Below are positions 1-11,940 of a DNA stretch of 64,000 nucleotides, piece after piece. The translations under genes were made by a program, and so were the position numbers. The notes beneath the pieces are model-generated. The model was not told where the DNA came from. It worked only from the letters and a program-made list of their open reading frames with translations, and did not search any database. Position 1 is the first letter of the stretch. Each line of letters starts with the position of its first letter. This DNA is from Trichoplax adhaerens (taxonomy: Eukaryota > Placozoa > Uniplacotomia > Trichoplacea > Trichoplacidae), in NCBI RefSeq assembly GCF_000150275.1, contig NW_002060957.1:1321512-1385511 (forward strand). Reading direction: 5' to 3'.

Positions 1-1800
1 GGGAGGTGGAAATAAACCTTCTATCTTACATCTCTAGGAAGAGAAGAGACAACGTGCAATACTTTAAACTTAAACTATACCGTTAAGAGGCATTTTTGAA
101 TGAGCGTTTGGAAGGCGTAACATCTTGAAAGATTCCCCTTTCTATCGTGTATCGTACTTTGGAAAAATGTCCATAGTCAAAGTACTGTTGCAAACACTTC
201 TCTTTCTTATTACGCCAGTATGGACAAATTGGCCATGGTCGATTCTGGCGTCACAACACTTCTCCTACAACAAATATGGCATGAAAATGGCGTTGGCATA
301 CTAGTACTCCTGATTGAGAAAACAGCGATAGTAGTCCAATGACTAAAGGACTCTTGTTCAACCCTATAAGCCTTCGTCAATAGCGACATTAATGGCGATA
401 GAACATACAAATTACCATATCAAGGGGGCAGGAAAATGACGTCCGCCTGTGCTAGTTGGTGCCGATCATTTTGACAACAAAAACTGCTCGATTGGCAGTG
501 GACCTACGAGTGCGACGTCATCGGATGCATTGGATATTCCACTTTTTGCATCAATTTGTACAAAATGGATCGCAAGTGGATAGTTTTAATAGGTACAGAT
601 AGCTCTTGACTTATCTGGTATACGAAGGTTCATCACGATTGGACTTCTTGAAGTGTTTTACGATTCAAATACATGAAAGAAAACGGATCCCATGAGTCTT
701 AGCCGTACAGACGGTCATAAGAGAGACTACTAAAAACGGATCAAGATCCACGCGTCTCGTAATCGTCTTAGCGATTTCGAGATACTAAATCAACACAATA
801 TTTCCTTTCGAGCAGGCTTTCATGATGCCCTACTTGCCTAAGCAAATGGGCCAAGTTTGAACGAAATGAAGAGTCGCAACTCCCTACTCTTCGGAGTCAG
901 AAGAATAGGGAGTTGCGAAAAACCTCCATTGATTTTGCTAAGAATTGGCACATCAATTTGGATAAATACCTGCAAGATATAGTGTATAAACATAGACATT
1001 TCAGCGGGATTTCACGAAAGGTCTAGCAGTCCTTCGGACTGGACCGTACAGCATGCGCTAGAAATAAGGTCACCCAAGTGGATCATAATGACTTTAAGAT
1101 CGTAAAGCATTAAGTACGGCGACATGGATATATCAACCGCTGTTGCCTTGCAACGAATAATCAGATTAAGAATAAATAGAGAAACTGTAACTAGCATGAA
1201 TAATGTATGCTGTCAAGTGCTAGTGCCATTTGCGATTATTGCTTTATGTTGTGATAATACGATGTAATCCTTCTGTTGAAGAGATTTAATCTGAAATGGG
1301 ATAGAGAGACTGGATTGATCAACTATGACTGGAATTGCTTCAAATACTTTCGCTAACTCAGTAGTTTCATCATACAGAGACTATAGTGATGCAATGTTAA
1401 AGTTCTTCACCGCGTTATAAGGGCCTATTTTATTCTTTTATTTCCAAATTCATTACCCTACACTATATACAACATTGCTGTTTGCGATATTAAAATCTCC
1501 AGAACATGATCTTACTGCTTACAAAATTTGGAAATAAAGTTTGGACGCATCTTTCATACAGAACTAAATAAGATGTGTCCAGACTTTCCGGGCACCCTCA
1601 GTAACATTTAGAGTGTACGCTATCGAACCCATACTCCCGTTTAAGTCTGATGATTTGCCCATTTTAAGATTGGATACGATTGCACTACATAGAAGCTGGT
1701 TAAATGGGTGGTAGTTGATCATCAGTCGTTAATGCACTCTGGTGTCATTTTTTGCCGCCAGTAAATATATTTATCATTTCAATGCTTTGCAAGAATAAGG
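1..1800. other. Unresolved degenerate region, no intact gene
   Basis: This stretch looks somewhat less AT-rich than the rest. The minus strand has short broken open stretches (for example 210-410, 1012-1197 and around 1590-1740) that resemble decayed coding sequence, but stops and frame changes interrupt all of them. I looked for reverse transcriptase, integrase and protease motifs and found none I would defend. A decayed transposon is a reasonable guess only. Confidence 0.25.
874..918. repeat. 18-bp inverted repeat (hairpin)
   Basis: Arms 874-891 and 901-918 are reverse complements at 17 of 18 positions (one C/A mismatch), with a 9-base loop at 892-900. A transcript of either strand would form a strong stem-loop. 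Its role is unknown. Confidence 0.8.
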
Positions 1801-1809
1801 AAATGGCGA

Positions 1810-2270
1810 CCATCCATATACCAAGCATACAATGCACATTCAGTAAATGAGGTGTTGTAAGCTCGGTGAGATCGGCTAATTCAGCAGATAGATCTATGTT
1901 AGCCATGGTAGGTTAAGACTCAACTTAAGAGTATCGATGTGCGAAAAAAATAGAGAAGGATAACAGCAGAATGGATATATTTAGAAAAGGTTTTATTCAA
2001 ACAGGATCATGTATATTACAAAGCCTGACCAACGTGTAAGAGTTGGAAGCAGAAAAGTAAATAATGTCCGTATAACGACTAATTATTTATACCAATGAAA
2101 TAGCGCTATAATTACAAAAACAACTTATATCGTCCTATAGTACTATAACATTTTATCTACTATACAATGAGTCAAAGAAAAATATTTCGACGATATCGTA
2201 TCCCATTATCCTTGTTTTCACGTATCGCTAGCCATATAGTGCAGCAAGTAATGTAGGGGATATAAATGAT
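1810..2270 (-). repeat. Dispersed repeat, copy 1 (inverted relative to 11.3-11.9 kb)
   Basis: The reverse complement of this block aligns by eye in several stretches with 11260-11940. Matches include the CGCACATC-N-ATACTCTTAA stretch near 1925-1950, the TTTCTTTGACTCATTGTATAGTAG stretch near 2163-2187, and the CATTGGTATAAATA stretch near 2090. The copies differ by many substitutions and a length difference of about 200 bases. No coding capacity is visible. Confidence 0.65.
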
Positions 2271-2279
2271 TTGATGATG

Positions 2280-3720
2280 TTACACTTTTATATATTGAAA
2301 GCATGCATGGGCCAGCAAGTACTTCGATTTGAAGACCTAATTATAGTATTTGCTGATTGCTCAGGGTACTCCGACTAAAGTTTTAGACACACTTACGATT
2401 TTAATTCTTTATTCAGTTGTTATAGCTAACTGTACGGGAAATCGCATATAATTACAGCTTTGCGTTGTGTGATCAGCTTCTAACTAACCGAGACGGTAAC
2501 AACCGCAGTTTGAGCTAAAATAGCTAGCGGTAAAGTAGAATATACACATGGATAGAAGAAGTTGTCTGTAGGATCAAACGTAGACTAGTATTAATTGCAT
2601 TACTACAGAAACAATGATTAAAAGATTAAATTTTGCTTTATGTCAAGTTGCCTAGAAGTTTTGCTGAATTAACGAGAATAAAGATTACGTAATTTATATG
2701 ATCTCCTTGTGTCAAAGCCGGAGTCGTGACACACCCTTAACTAATTCTGTTTAGCAGCACTATGGAAGCTCACGACCAAGTATTACAATGCGATCATAAA
2801 ATTGGATTAACATTTTAAATCCTCGAGCGTTCATAACTTTGATAGCTCATACGAGAATAATCTTTTGGATCTTTGGCTATTGATCGTCAAATGAATAAAA
2901 ATACTCAATTGGGCTAAAGTTATGAGCACTATTTGTTCATAAGGTTAGGGGGAATAGGACTAGTAATGCATAAAATATCATCGTATGAAAGCCGTTTCTT
3001 ATGGATATTGCGTCATTGGCAATAGAAACTAGTTCAGGCCTTGTCAGGATTAGCCTGAAACATTTGATCTTCAGAATATTGTGCAGAAGCTATTTAATAT
3101 TAATGGGATACGAATAAAAGTAGAGAGAGCGTAATTAAAGCTTATGAGGAATAAGCAAGCTACCCAAAAACTGAGCAAACAATGCATCTTAATGTGTTCA
3201 TATCATATTTTGCTTACAAGAGATCATATGATATTATGGCTGCTGTTAGAAAGTTTAGGAAATGCGTGAACAAATGCATATTCGAAAAACAACCTTTTCT
3301 ACCTGGAATACTAACAGCCTTATCCTACCATTTCAAGGAAATATAGCAGTCACGATCATGAAACTAGGCCTACCTAACATGACTAGAACCTCAATCACGT
3401 ATATTATTTATACGTTATGTTATACATACATACATACTTAGAGGTACAAACAATCATTAAATTCTATTTTGAGTTGCAAATTGGCTGTGTCGTATCTAAA
3501 TTATTTAAGTAAACAACGAAAATACTTGAAAAGTTCCAACGTATGAAGAGACTTTGCGAGAAAAATTAACTATACTTAGTTGTTATATATGTACATAATC
3601 AAGGATTGCTTGACAAATTAAATTATCATATCATTCATACAATTTGTTTTTGAATCCCTTCTTTCTCGCTAGAACTAATAATACTGGGCTTTATGCAATG
3701 GGATAATGGCACTGTATGAT
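2280..3720. other. Spacer, nothing recognised
   Basis: AT-rich sequence without convincing ORFs, splice-flanked exons or RNA genes. Confidence 0.5.
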
Positions 3721-4110
3721 GCTGAATTAACACTTATTGAAACTTGCAATGAATAATGTTGTCGAATAAAATGAATGCCAGTACAGTGTCTTACATTGTT
3801 TACGTCGTTCCGTGTTAGTTCCTATGGAAATTAATCTTATTTCAGTGCTTAACTACATCTTATTGAGCCTATCAATAAATCGCGTTATCCAATTAAATGA
3901 ATGTGAGCATGGCGTCTAACATTTTTTACGTCATTTCAAGTTAGTCCCGAGAGAATTAATCCTATTTCAGAGCTCAATTAAATCTTACTGGAAACATAAA
4001 TAAATCATGTTGTTGGATGGCGTGATTGCCGGCACAGTGTCTTACATTATTTACGTAGTTCCAGACTATTCCCCAAGGAGATTAATCCTGTTTCCGTCTT
4101 GATTATTAAT
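3720..4110. repeat. Diverged tandem repeat, about 125 bp x 3
   Basis: A segment with the core GTGTCTTACATTGTTTACGTCGTTCC recurs near 3786, 3910 and 4037, each followed by a TTAATCxTATTTC-like stretch. Spacing is about 124 and 127 bases. The array ends about 100 bases upstream of the TATA box of the small secreted-peptide gene. Confidence 0.65.
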
Positions 4111-4205
4111 TTGGCAAGAATATAGCCACAAATAAAAGACAAAGTAATTCTGAACATTATAGCTCTACATCCACTAGTTTTATTGTTTCTGAAAAGTAAT
4201 TAACG

Positions 4206-4212
4206 TATAAAA
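4206..4212 (+). promoter_or_regulatory. TATA box of secreted-peptide gene
   Basis: TATAAAA lies about 30 bases upstream of a CACTCTTAC stretch that could contain the start site (about 4230-4240). It is followed by a donor-like CCAG/GTAAGA at 4258/4259. Position and spacing fit a core promoter. Confidence 0.45.
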
Positions 4213-4489
4213 GCCTTCACAACTTATTTTCACTCTTACATCAAGTTTTTTTCGCCAGGTAAGACTAATGGGCAAAAAATCGATCACTTTCTGAAAACTC
4301 CACTCTTATACTTTAAGCTGTATTTTTTTAATATTGGCATCATCATTATCCGTAACTTAAGGTTCTATCTTTCTTAGCAGCAGGGCTAAACTCTAACCAT
4401 ATTATTTGCTTACGAATACAACTTTATTTTACGTAAACTTATTTAGCGTTCTTTATTTTATCCTAACAGAACGAACCTTCAAAATCAAA

Positions 4490-4687
4490 ATGAGGTCAAT
4501 TATTCTTATTTGCTTGTTATTCCTTTTCGCTGCAAAAGTGAATTCTGAATCGTTTGATTCAGATGACAAAAGAGATCTATTCTCAGATGAACACCAACGA
4601 AACAATGATGAAAACGTTGTAGAAGATGGTGCTTCCATAAGCAGACAGTTTGCCTCAGAAAACGACGAAGACAACAATGAGGATCAG
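4490..4687 (+). CDS. Small secreted acidic peptide precursor, first coding exon
   Basis: The ATG at 4490 opens a peptide whose first ~19 residues are a classic signal peptide: Arg at position 2, then the hydrophobic core IILICLLFLFAA and a small-residue cleavage region VNS. The mature part is strongly acidic (Asp, Glu, Asn, Ser rich) with a dibasic Lys-Arg near residue 28, a possible prohormone-convertase site. An acceptor (TTTTATCCTAACAG, exon from 4470) and the donor at 4258 imply a 5'-UTR intron of 4259-4469. The coding exon ends at GATCAG/GTATAT (4687/4688) in phase 0. If not spliced, a stop follows at 4697-4699, giving a 69-70 aa product. The downstream exon was not found. A neuropeptide-like or other secreted precursor is possible; no family is recognised. 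Confidence 0.55.
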
Positions 4688-4984
4688 GTATATTCATAAT
4701 CAATAAAATTAATATCGTCTTGAAGGAAATTTACTTCTCCGGACAGACATTATATCACTAGAATAAGGTGAAGACCATGGAGTGAACGCCTATATCGAAA
4801 TTTCTTAATTAGACTGTACGATGTTTAATTTACGGCATAACTAGATATGATTTAAATACATTATTGATAGTCAAATAAGATGACAAGATAGCTAGTCAAT
4901 TCTATTGATTGGCCAGTACATATTCGCAATGTAAAGCAATAACTATCGAGATCTAATGAAAATGTCTTCATCATTATTAGCAAG

Positions 4985-5631
4985 TCTTACAAAACAGCTT
5001 TGCAACAAGATTTGCAACAAGATAACATAATGCGCAATCAATCAGTCAATTCCCTGAACCACGTATCAGGGAGCAATATCTACTCATTCAGGAATACTCT
5101 TCCTATACCAGTAGACTACAGAAAGACTTAGACGCCTCGTATCTTACGTTAAGCACTAATCATAATAACTAACTTTACTTTACGATTTATCGCATTTATA
5201 TACTCTGTTACAATAGCAAAGACATCTTAGTTAGTAATGTTGGCGTTGAAACTTGATAATGAATCAAAAGCTAATTTTATCTACTGCTACCTAATGAAGA
5301 CAACAGTATTTACGAACATAGACCTCAAATGACTAATAAAAAGTTATCAGATTACAATATGTTCTATTACGGAACATTTCTACGATAATCTACTATCTAC
5401 CATAAGTAAATTACTATTACAGTGATTTGAATTTATAAGAAGATTATTCTCGATTCCCTAATCAAATTACTAGTTTCAGTAGGCTGTATATATCACCATA
5501 AAAACTATTGCTATATTTAAATATCACATATCTAAACTAGAAACCCTTCATAAAAGGGTAAATCAACAAAAGTATCCTAACATAGATGTTTCTACTATAA
5601 TCTCGATATTACAGTGTATAACACTGTAACA
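4985..5631 (-). mobile_element. Solo-LTR-like element, old copy (element 1)
   Basis: Its interior matches the four 447-630 bp elements further on (CAGCTTTGCAACAAGAT near the left end, CTGTAACA at the right end). The left terminus is mutated to TCTTACA. The 5-bp duplication survives imperfectly: GCAAG at 4980-4984 and GTAAG once the nested element is removed. It is more diverged than the other copies and is interrupted at its right edge by element 2. Confidence 0.65.
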
Positions 5632-5632
5632 G

Positions 5633-6074
5633 TGTCACAAACCAGCTTCGTGACAAGGATTACGTAAAATAAATCTCTAAATTACTATGGTCTTCCAGAA
5701 TTCAGTATCCCTTAACTACCTCATAAGAATTTAGACGCCTTTGATTCTACGTTAAAACAACTATACAATTGAGAACTGCTTTATTCAACTATCTCACGGG
5801 TTTATATACCCTTCTACAGTAGCTAACATTCACAAGTCATCTTATAAAAATACTTGGGTGAGAACATCTACTAACTAGTTTTTCACAGTCGGACTACAAT
5901 ATGCCCATTCACAGAATCATTTCAGTACACATTACAGTACAGCAATAAATTTACTGTAACACATTTATAATTAGGGTAATTCCTATTGTAAGTGACTAGT
6001 TGTAATATAATATCACTACATTATATTAACCAAATTTAGATATCTATTTCTTCACGGTAGTTCGTACCGTGACA
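5633..6074 (-). mobile_element. Solo-LTR-like element of a related subfamily (element 2)
   Basis: It starts TGTCACAA and ends CCGTGACA, flanked by perfect 5-bp duplications AACAG (5628-5632 and 6075-6079). It shares patches with element 1, such as TTAGACGCCT and the GGACTACAATATG region, but is shorter (442 bp). Terminal TG...CA and a 5-bp duplication are the signature of LTR-retroelement integration. No internal coding region is present, so it would be a solo LTR. Confidence 0.6.
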
Positions 6075-6079
6075 AACAG

Positions 6080-7500
6080 TAAGTGACTAAAGTAGATAGA
6101 GAAGGATATACATTGGCGGATTGCATTTTATCAGATTATGAATTAAGGTATGCCACTGTCACAAGCTAGCTGTGAATGCAACGCGCGATCGTACTCTAGA
6201 GCTCTAGCTAACCTATGGACTAGTCTAATGTAATACTGAATACCGTAGTTTAACCTTAACGACAACCTAAGTAGCACGTCTTAGCTGGTTTATGTTATAA
6301 TAAAACTTTATTAACACAGTAAAGACCTTGACAACCAAGACTAACATAGACTCGAGTCAGTGACACTAGATCAGATCGGAAGAACAATCACTGCTAACTG
6401 ACTATTCAGAACCCCTGAGCATATAGAGAACAGCGGCTCCTTCTATACTCTCATTCTAGTATCCTAGTACATACTAGATGAACTTTAGCATAGAATCAAT
6501 ATACTATAGTATAAGCGATGCCTATATTTTAGGCTGCTGCATACGAATTTAAAATTCGTAAGACAATAACTTATAAAGGTGTTGTTAGCAAACTAAACAA
6601 ATTTGCCTAATAAACGCTCTAATTGCTTGAAAAATTGCGATTTCATCATGTTCCTTCATAAAGTGTATTTGGTACTACAGTATAGTATAGTAAATAAAGG
6701 CATCTAATAGCAAATATCATTGTTGAACGCTTAGCTTGCAATTCAGCGCAAAAGAAACAGCATAAATTAGTCATTAATTTGCGATATTTAATTCATATTA
6801 GATGACAGAATTATTTACTACAATATTGAGATTTAGGTGATTTTCGTGTTTGAATAGAAAGCTTAATACTACTTTGAAAGCCTGGTAGGCAAAAATATAC
6901 TCTCATGAGCATGTTGATACTACAGTGTTTAAATGCTTTTTGCGACAGATTTATAAAGACAAATAGCACTACGCGTGATTTCTTTATGAAATTCGGCAGA
7001 TTATGCGTAGTAGAAATACTGTTATACGTAGGTATGTCAAAATTAAACCCAACTGTCATATTTAAAATTTTTAATATAGCCCTTAAAAGACATCTAATAA
7101 ATCGACGATCATCATTATTTTTATATGAGTGTATCTGCGATACCATGGACATAAGATATTGGTAAAAGAAAATATACATATTTGGTTAAATTTCTACTTA
7201 TCGGCAAAAATTTATGTTTATTTAATTATCCTAAAATTAAATAATATGCACACGCAATTATATTACAAGATATAGTGCCTATAGATAATGATACTGCGTA
7301 CCTTTAGATTAACATGAAAAACAAATTAATATGTATGGCTATTCACGAGTATCGTATACTATAGTGAATTTTACAGCAATAAGAATAAGTTTTATTTCAT
7401 TAATATTGTTATATTTGATATATACTTTAATCTATTATTGCATAATAATTTGCAATATTACAATTCCGAAAAGATGATACTAAAAATAACTAATCAATTA
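6080..7500. other. Spacer with a fragment related to the LTR family
   Basis: At 6157 a TGTCACAAGCTAGCTGTGA stretch resembles the start of element 2, but no matching right end or target duplication was found. Overlapping ORFs on both strands at 6811-7179 have no recognisable domain or splice context. Confidence 0.35.
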
Positions 7501-8690
7501 TAAAAAACTCTTCACTTTAGATACCTCCTTTGGGAAAATCTTTCGAACTTCCTGTAAGTAAATAGATAGCGCTACTATAATTATAGACAATGTGTCTGCA
7601 CTACTATGGGCATAGCTATGTCATCTGCACTACTATGTGTAACAACTATTCTCAAAATTATTATTAATAAATTACTTATTATAAAATTTCTTGACTTTAG
7701 GAACACAGACGCGGAAAGTCTTTCGAATTTCCTGTAAGTCTATAGATATCGATACTATAGCCTGCAATAATACTATTCTTAAAGGCAATACTATTAAACA
7801 GCTCCTTATAAAACTTCTTGACTTTAGGAACACAGACGCGGAAAGTCTTTCGAATTTCCTGTAAGTCTATAGATATCGATACTATAGTCTGCAATGATAC
7901 TATTTTAAAGGCAATACTATTAAACGGCTCCTTATAAAACTTCTTGACTTTAGGAACGCAGACGCGGAAAGTCTTTCGAACTTCCTGTAAGTCTATAGAT
8001 ATCGATACTATAGTCTGCAATGATACTATTTTAAAGGCAATACTATTAAACGGCTCCTTATAAAACTTCTTGACTTTAGGAACGCAGACGCGGAAAGTCT
8101 TTCGAACTTCCTGTAAGTCTATAGATATCGATACTATAGTCTGCAATGATACTATTTTAAAGGCAATACTATTAAACAGCTCCTTATAAAACTTCTTGAC
8201 TTTAGGAACGCAGACGCGGAAAGTCTTTCGAACTTCCTGTAAGTCTATAGATATCGATACTATAGTCTGCAATGATACTATTTTAAAGGCAATACTATTA
8301 AACGGCTCCTTATAAAACTTCTTGACTTTAGGAACGCAGACGCGGAAAGTCTTTCGAACTTCCTGTAAGTCTATAGATATCGATACTATAGCCTGCAATA
8401 ATACTATTCTTAAAGGCAATACTATTAAATGACTTCTTATAAAATTTCTTGACTTTAGGAACGCAGACGCGGAAAGTCTTTCGAATTTCCTGTACGTCTA
8501 TAGATATCGATACTATAGCCTGCAATAATACTATTTTAAAGGCAATACTATTAAACGGCTCCATATAAAATTTCTTGACTTTAGGAACACAGACGCGGAA
8601 AGTCTTTCGAATTTCCAGTACGTTAGTAGATATCGAAATATTGATCTGCGATAGTACTATTGTCAAAGCGATATTAGTTTATCAAAAATT
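7500..8690. repeat. 126-bp satellite, eight near-identical units plus decayed edges
   Basis: Units begin near 7691, 7818, 7944, 8070, 8196, 8322, 8449 and 8575, so the spacing is 126 bases, with 127 at two junctions. The core contains GACTTTAGGAACGCAGACGC and the palindrome-rich TCTATAGATATCGATACTATAG. A decayed unit lies at about 7508-7610 and a stray fragment near 8861. Because 126 is a multiple of three, long minus-strand ORFs appear. The 127-base junctions break the frame, and base changes alter residues freely, so I read this as satellite, not coding. Confidence 0.9.
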
Positions 8691-8699
8691 ATAAAAATT

Positions 8700-10880
8700 T
8701 TTGCAATATGAACAATTTTTTGTAAATATTTCTATCGATACAATTATGGAATTTGTGTAGTTTTACTGTTGGCCATTAAATCCCTACAAAATCAAGTGAT
8801 TGATATCCGCATTCTCAAATAATATTAGTGCAATACTAATTGTGATAAATTTCTATGTTTCAGGAACGCAGACGCTGGAAATAATTAAATTAGGTTAAAT
8901 CTTCCGTATGTTACATAGGTAAGAATTTTGTATTAATTAGCTAGCGTAGAATATAAACCGATATTCTTACAAATTTATTTACCAACTCCAAACATTTATA
9001 AATATCACACGAGTAATATCATCTGTGGAATATCATTACAGCAGACATATTTTAGATAAAGATTTCAAAATATTTGACAGTAATATTCTAACAATCCGAG
9101 CATTAAACCGCAAATATTATGATGTTTTATATTTCTACGACACCTCAGACTTATTTGTGAGAATTTTCTATAAACCATTGCGGTGTCAGGAATCGACGTA
9201 AATTAATTCCGATGAATAACAATTATATCTAATTATCTATCCAAATAGCAATTATCATAAATCAACACTATTTAATTGCGATAAGTAACAACTATATCTG
9301 CTCGTCTATTCAACTACTACAGCTGCCCATTATTAATCGTTATACAATACAGTTCAACAACACATACAACATTCTGCTTCATATTCGCGCACTTAGTCGA
9401 TTTTTGATAGTAGACTGTTATCCTAAATGCATTAGAAATGCCGGATAGCCATATTTGAAAACAAATCTAATGACTCACTAATAATGATAACTTCTTTACA
9501 AAAGGAAGGCCGAAGATGTAGCGCTAAGGAAAAAAAGAACTTTGATCTAATCTTCAATAATTTGAATAGTGTAGTATTAAGTCATTGTTAGTAAATATTA
9601 AACCACTCAACCATCTTAAACTTTAATTAACGATACTGATCATATCTCAACGTGGGTGTGTAGCTTAGAAGTTTAAATTATGCTCCTCTAATTTGTACTG
9701 TAGTTTGAGTCCTTTACTAATTTTTTCTAATTAACGATAGCTAAATGTATTGTTCCAATTTGGTAATTTGTTTCGTGATGTATTAGCAAGGCGTGAAGGA
9801 GAAATAAAACAATAATATCATACAAGCTAGAAATCGATGTGAATAAAAATATCTATCTATTTTTCATTAAATAGCTAAGTTTAATACAAACATCATTAAC
9901 TAAATCACTGTAGAATTACTTAGAAATTGCTAAAGCAAGTTTATAAATTATCAAGTAATCAAGCTGGATTAATTTAGCACTGAAGAAATATGGATCTCAT
10001 GGTATGTTTAAATTTTATTCAGAGACATATCAAAGACAACCAATTTCGTGGCAAAAATAGCCTTCTATTCTTAGATCAGTTACCATGTCATATCAATCTA
10101 TAGTAAAACAGAAGCTATGGACGGCTATATTTCAGTAGAATCTAGAAATGCAAAACCAAGTAATAGAATAAGTAGAAAGAATAAAGAAAATATATATTAT
10201 AGGCCATAACAATATAGCGGAAAGTATCTGAAAAATCGATTTGTAACGAACAACTGACGACAGAATAATTTAAATCAGTTCTAACGATGAAATCAAAATT
10301 TTGAAGTGAATATAATCGTATCACAGTATCAAGGCTGCAGTTATTACGAGTAATCGTCAGCTCTCGATATAATAAAAATTTTATTTAGTAGATCTTAAGT
10401 TAACATCAATAGTATTTATGTGAGATCTTTCGAGTATCAATCAGTAAATGCCAATATTGATACCATTAACTGATAATAGAAAAGATGCCTTAGCCTTATC
10501 AAATACGTACAGGTAATACACGAAATTTGTTTAAAATAGCTAATCTCAAAGCTAGTAATAGCTATGTTTTGGTAGCTATTGTCTTGTTTGCCTTTAGATA
10601 ACTTAATTTACGATATTCAAGGGGGAAAATTAGCCCTTATTTTATCGATTTCTCTTGTTTTCACTTCCATTAGGGTTGGTTATAGGCAAGTTTAATTACG
10701 AGATAAGTGCAAGGACTAATTTGATAATATACCCGTTTGAGAACGAAGTTCAGTAAATTTATGAAATAGTCGGTTTGCAAAATGCCCAGTCAATTCATGA
10801 AATACTTATTCAGTTCGCGAAAATGCGTACTTAATGACAAAGTTAGCTTTATATACTTGCCCATACTATAATAATTATTA
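8700..10880. other. Spacer, nothing recognised
   Basis: AT-rich, with no exon-like ORF, RNA gene or clear repeat apart from the short satellite fragment near 8861. Confidence 0.5.
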
Positions 10881-11095
10881 ACAAGTAAATCAGAGAATTG
10901 TTTTTCTTCATTGACTGCCAATTTATTGCAATAATCTAAACGATCAAAAAATATACGAGCGTTATGACCGCTAAATCAGTGCAAGAATATTGCCAAGTAA
11001 ATCAGAAAATGTATACTTTTTTTTGATTAAATAATAATAACTGAGTGCCAAATTAATGCAGTAATTCGAATAATCAATAAATATGTAACTTTACA
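10880..11095. repeat. Tandem duplication, about 112 bp x 2
   Basis: AAGTAAATCAG at 10883 and 10995 opens two similar segments, each running on to a TGCCAAxTTAxTGCAxTAATxxxAA-type stretch and ATCAAxAAATAT. They are diverged but colinear. Confidence 0.6.
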
Positions 11096-11259
11096 ATTAT
11101 TGAATTGAGAATGTTCTAATTATAAAACTAATAATTGATTTTTACAAATTCTCTGATTAATATGACATTCACTGTTACAATTAACATTAGCCATAAAGCA
11201 TTTGCATCAGTTAGTAAAACAAGATGTATGATAGTAGTAAATTAACATGAAGTATCGTG

Positions 11260-11940
11260 ATTGGAATAAACAACTTACTGAATCATATAGCTGGCCATAT
11301 ATGGAAACATGAATAAATAAAGGAACACTAAATCGGATAAATATTTTTCTTTGACTCATTGTATAGTAGCTAAAATTTTATAGTAATACAGTACGATATA
11401 GATTGTTTTTGAAATCATAGTTATATTTCATTGGTATAAATACTTAGTCGTTGTGCCAAGATTACTTACTTCTCTACTTTTTAACATGCAGAATCACCTC
11501 TTGCATAAAAGTTCTTCTAAACTGTCACACATCACTAGTGATAAAGTAAGTCTAAACACGCCAAACCTGACGAAGAACGCCTCTCACTGACTTAAAGAGG
11601 CGAGATTAGCTTTATCACCAAATAGATCAATTCCAACGACCAAATGCCATAGTATAATTATAGTGTCACTGATAGTGTAGACGAGGCAGTCAGATAATGA
11701 CTACTGTTTATTACTCAAGAAATCATGATAACCAAGATTATAGTCTAGATAGTTCGATAGCAATTGACAAACTAGTTGACTAACTAACTAAAAATTATTA
11801 TCTGTTTTTTCGCACATCAATACTCTTAATCTGCCTTGGCTAACGTAGGTCTATCTACGGAATTAGCCAATCTCAATGGACCTACAATACCTCATATATG
11901 TACATTGTATGCTTGATGTGTGGCTAAAAAAAGCCTCAAG
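11260..11940 (+). repeat. Dispersed repeat, copy 2 (inverted relative to 1.8-2.3 kb)
   Basis: It aligns in patches with the reverse complement of 1810-2270. The additional ~200 bases, roughly 11490-11770, include TGTCACACATCACTAGTGAT at 11523, reminiscent of the LTR-like termini. They may be a later insertion. Confidence 0.6.

Noticed and set aside
1-1400. Reading the first 1.4 kb as a retrotransposon polyprotein remnant
   Set aside because: No reverse transcriptase, RNase H, integrase or protease motif could be identified in any frame.
6373-6383. AGATCGGAAGA, identical to the start of a common sequencing adapter
   Set aside because: Only 11 bases match and the following bases diverge; chance is enough and there is no junction artefact around it.
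7697-8666. Long minus-strand ORFs (240 and 112 codons) as a 42-residue repeat protein
   Set aside because: They are produced by a 126-bp satellite; 127-base junctions break the frame and substitutions between units are mostly amino-acid changing.
9653-9720. tRNA-like stretch (TGTAGCTTAGAAGTTTAAATTATGCTCC)
   Set aside because: No matching acceptor stem and no proper T-arm; it only resembles a mitochondrial tRNA locally.
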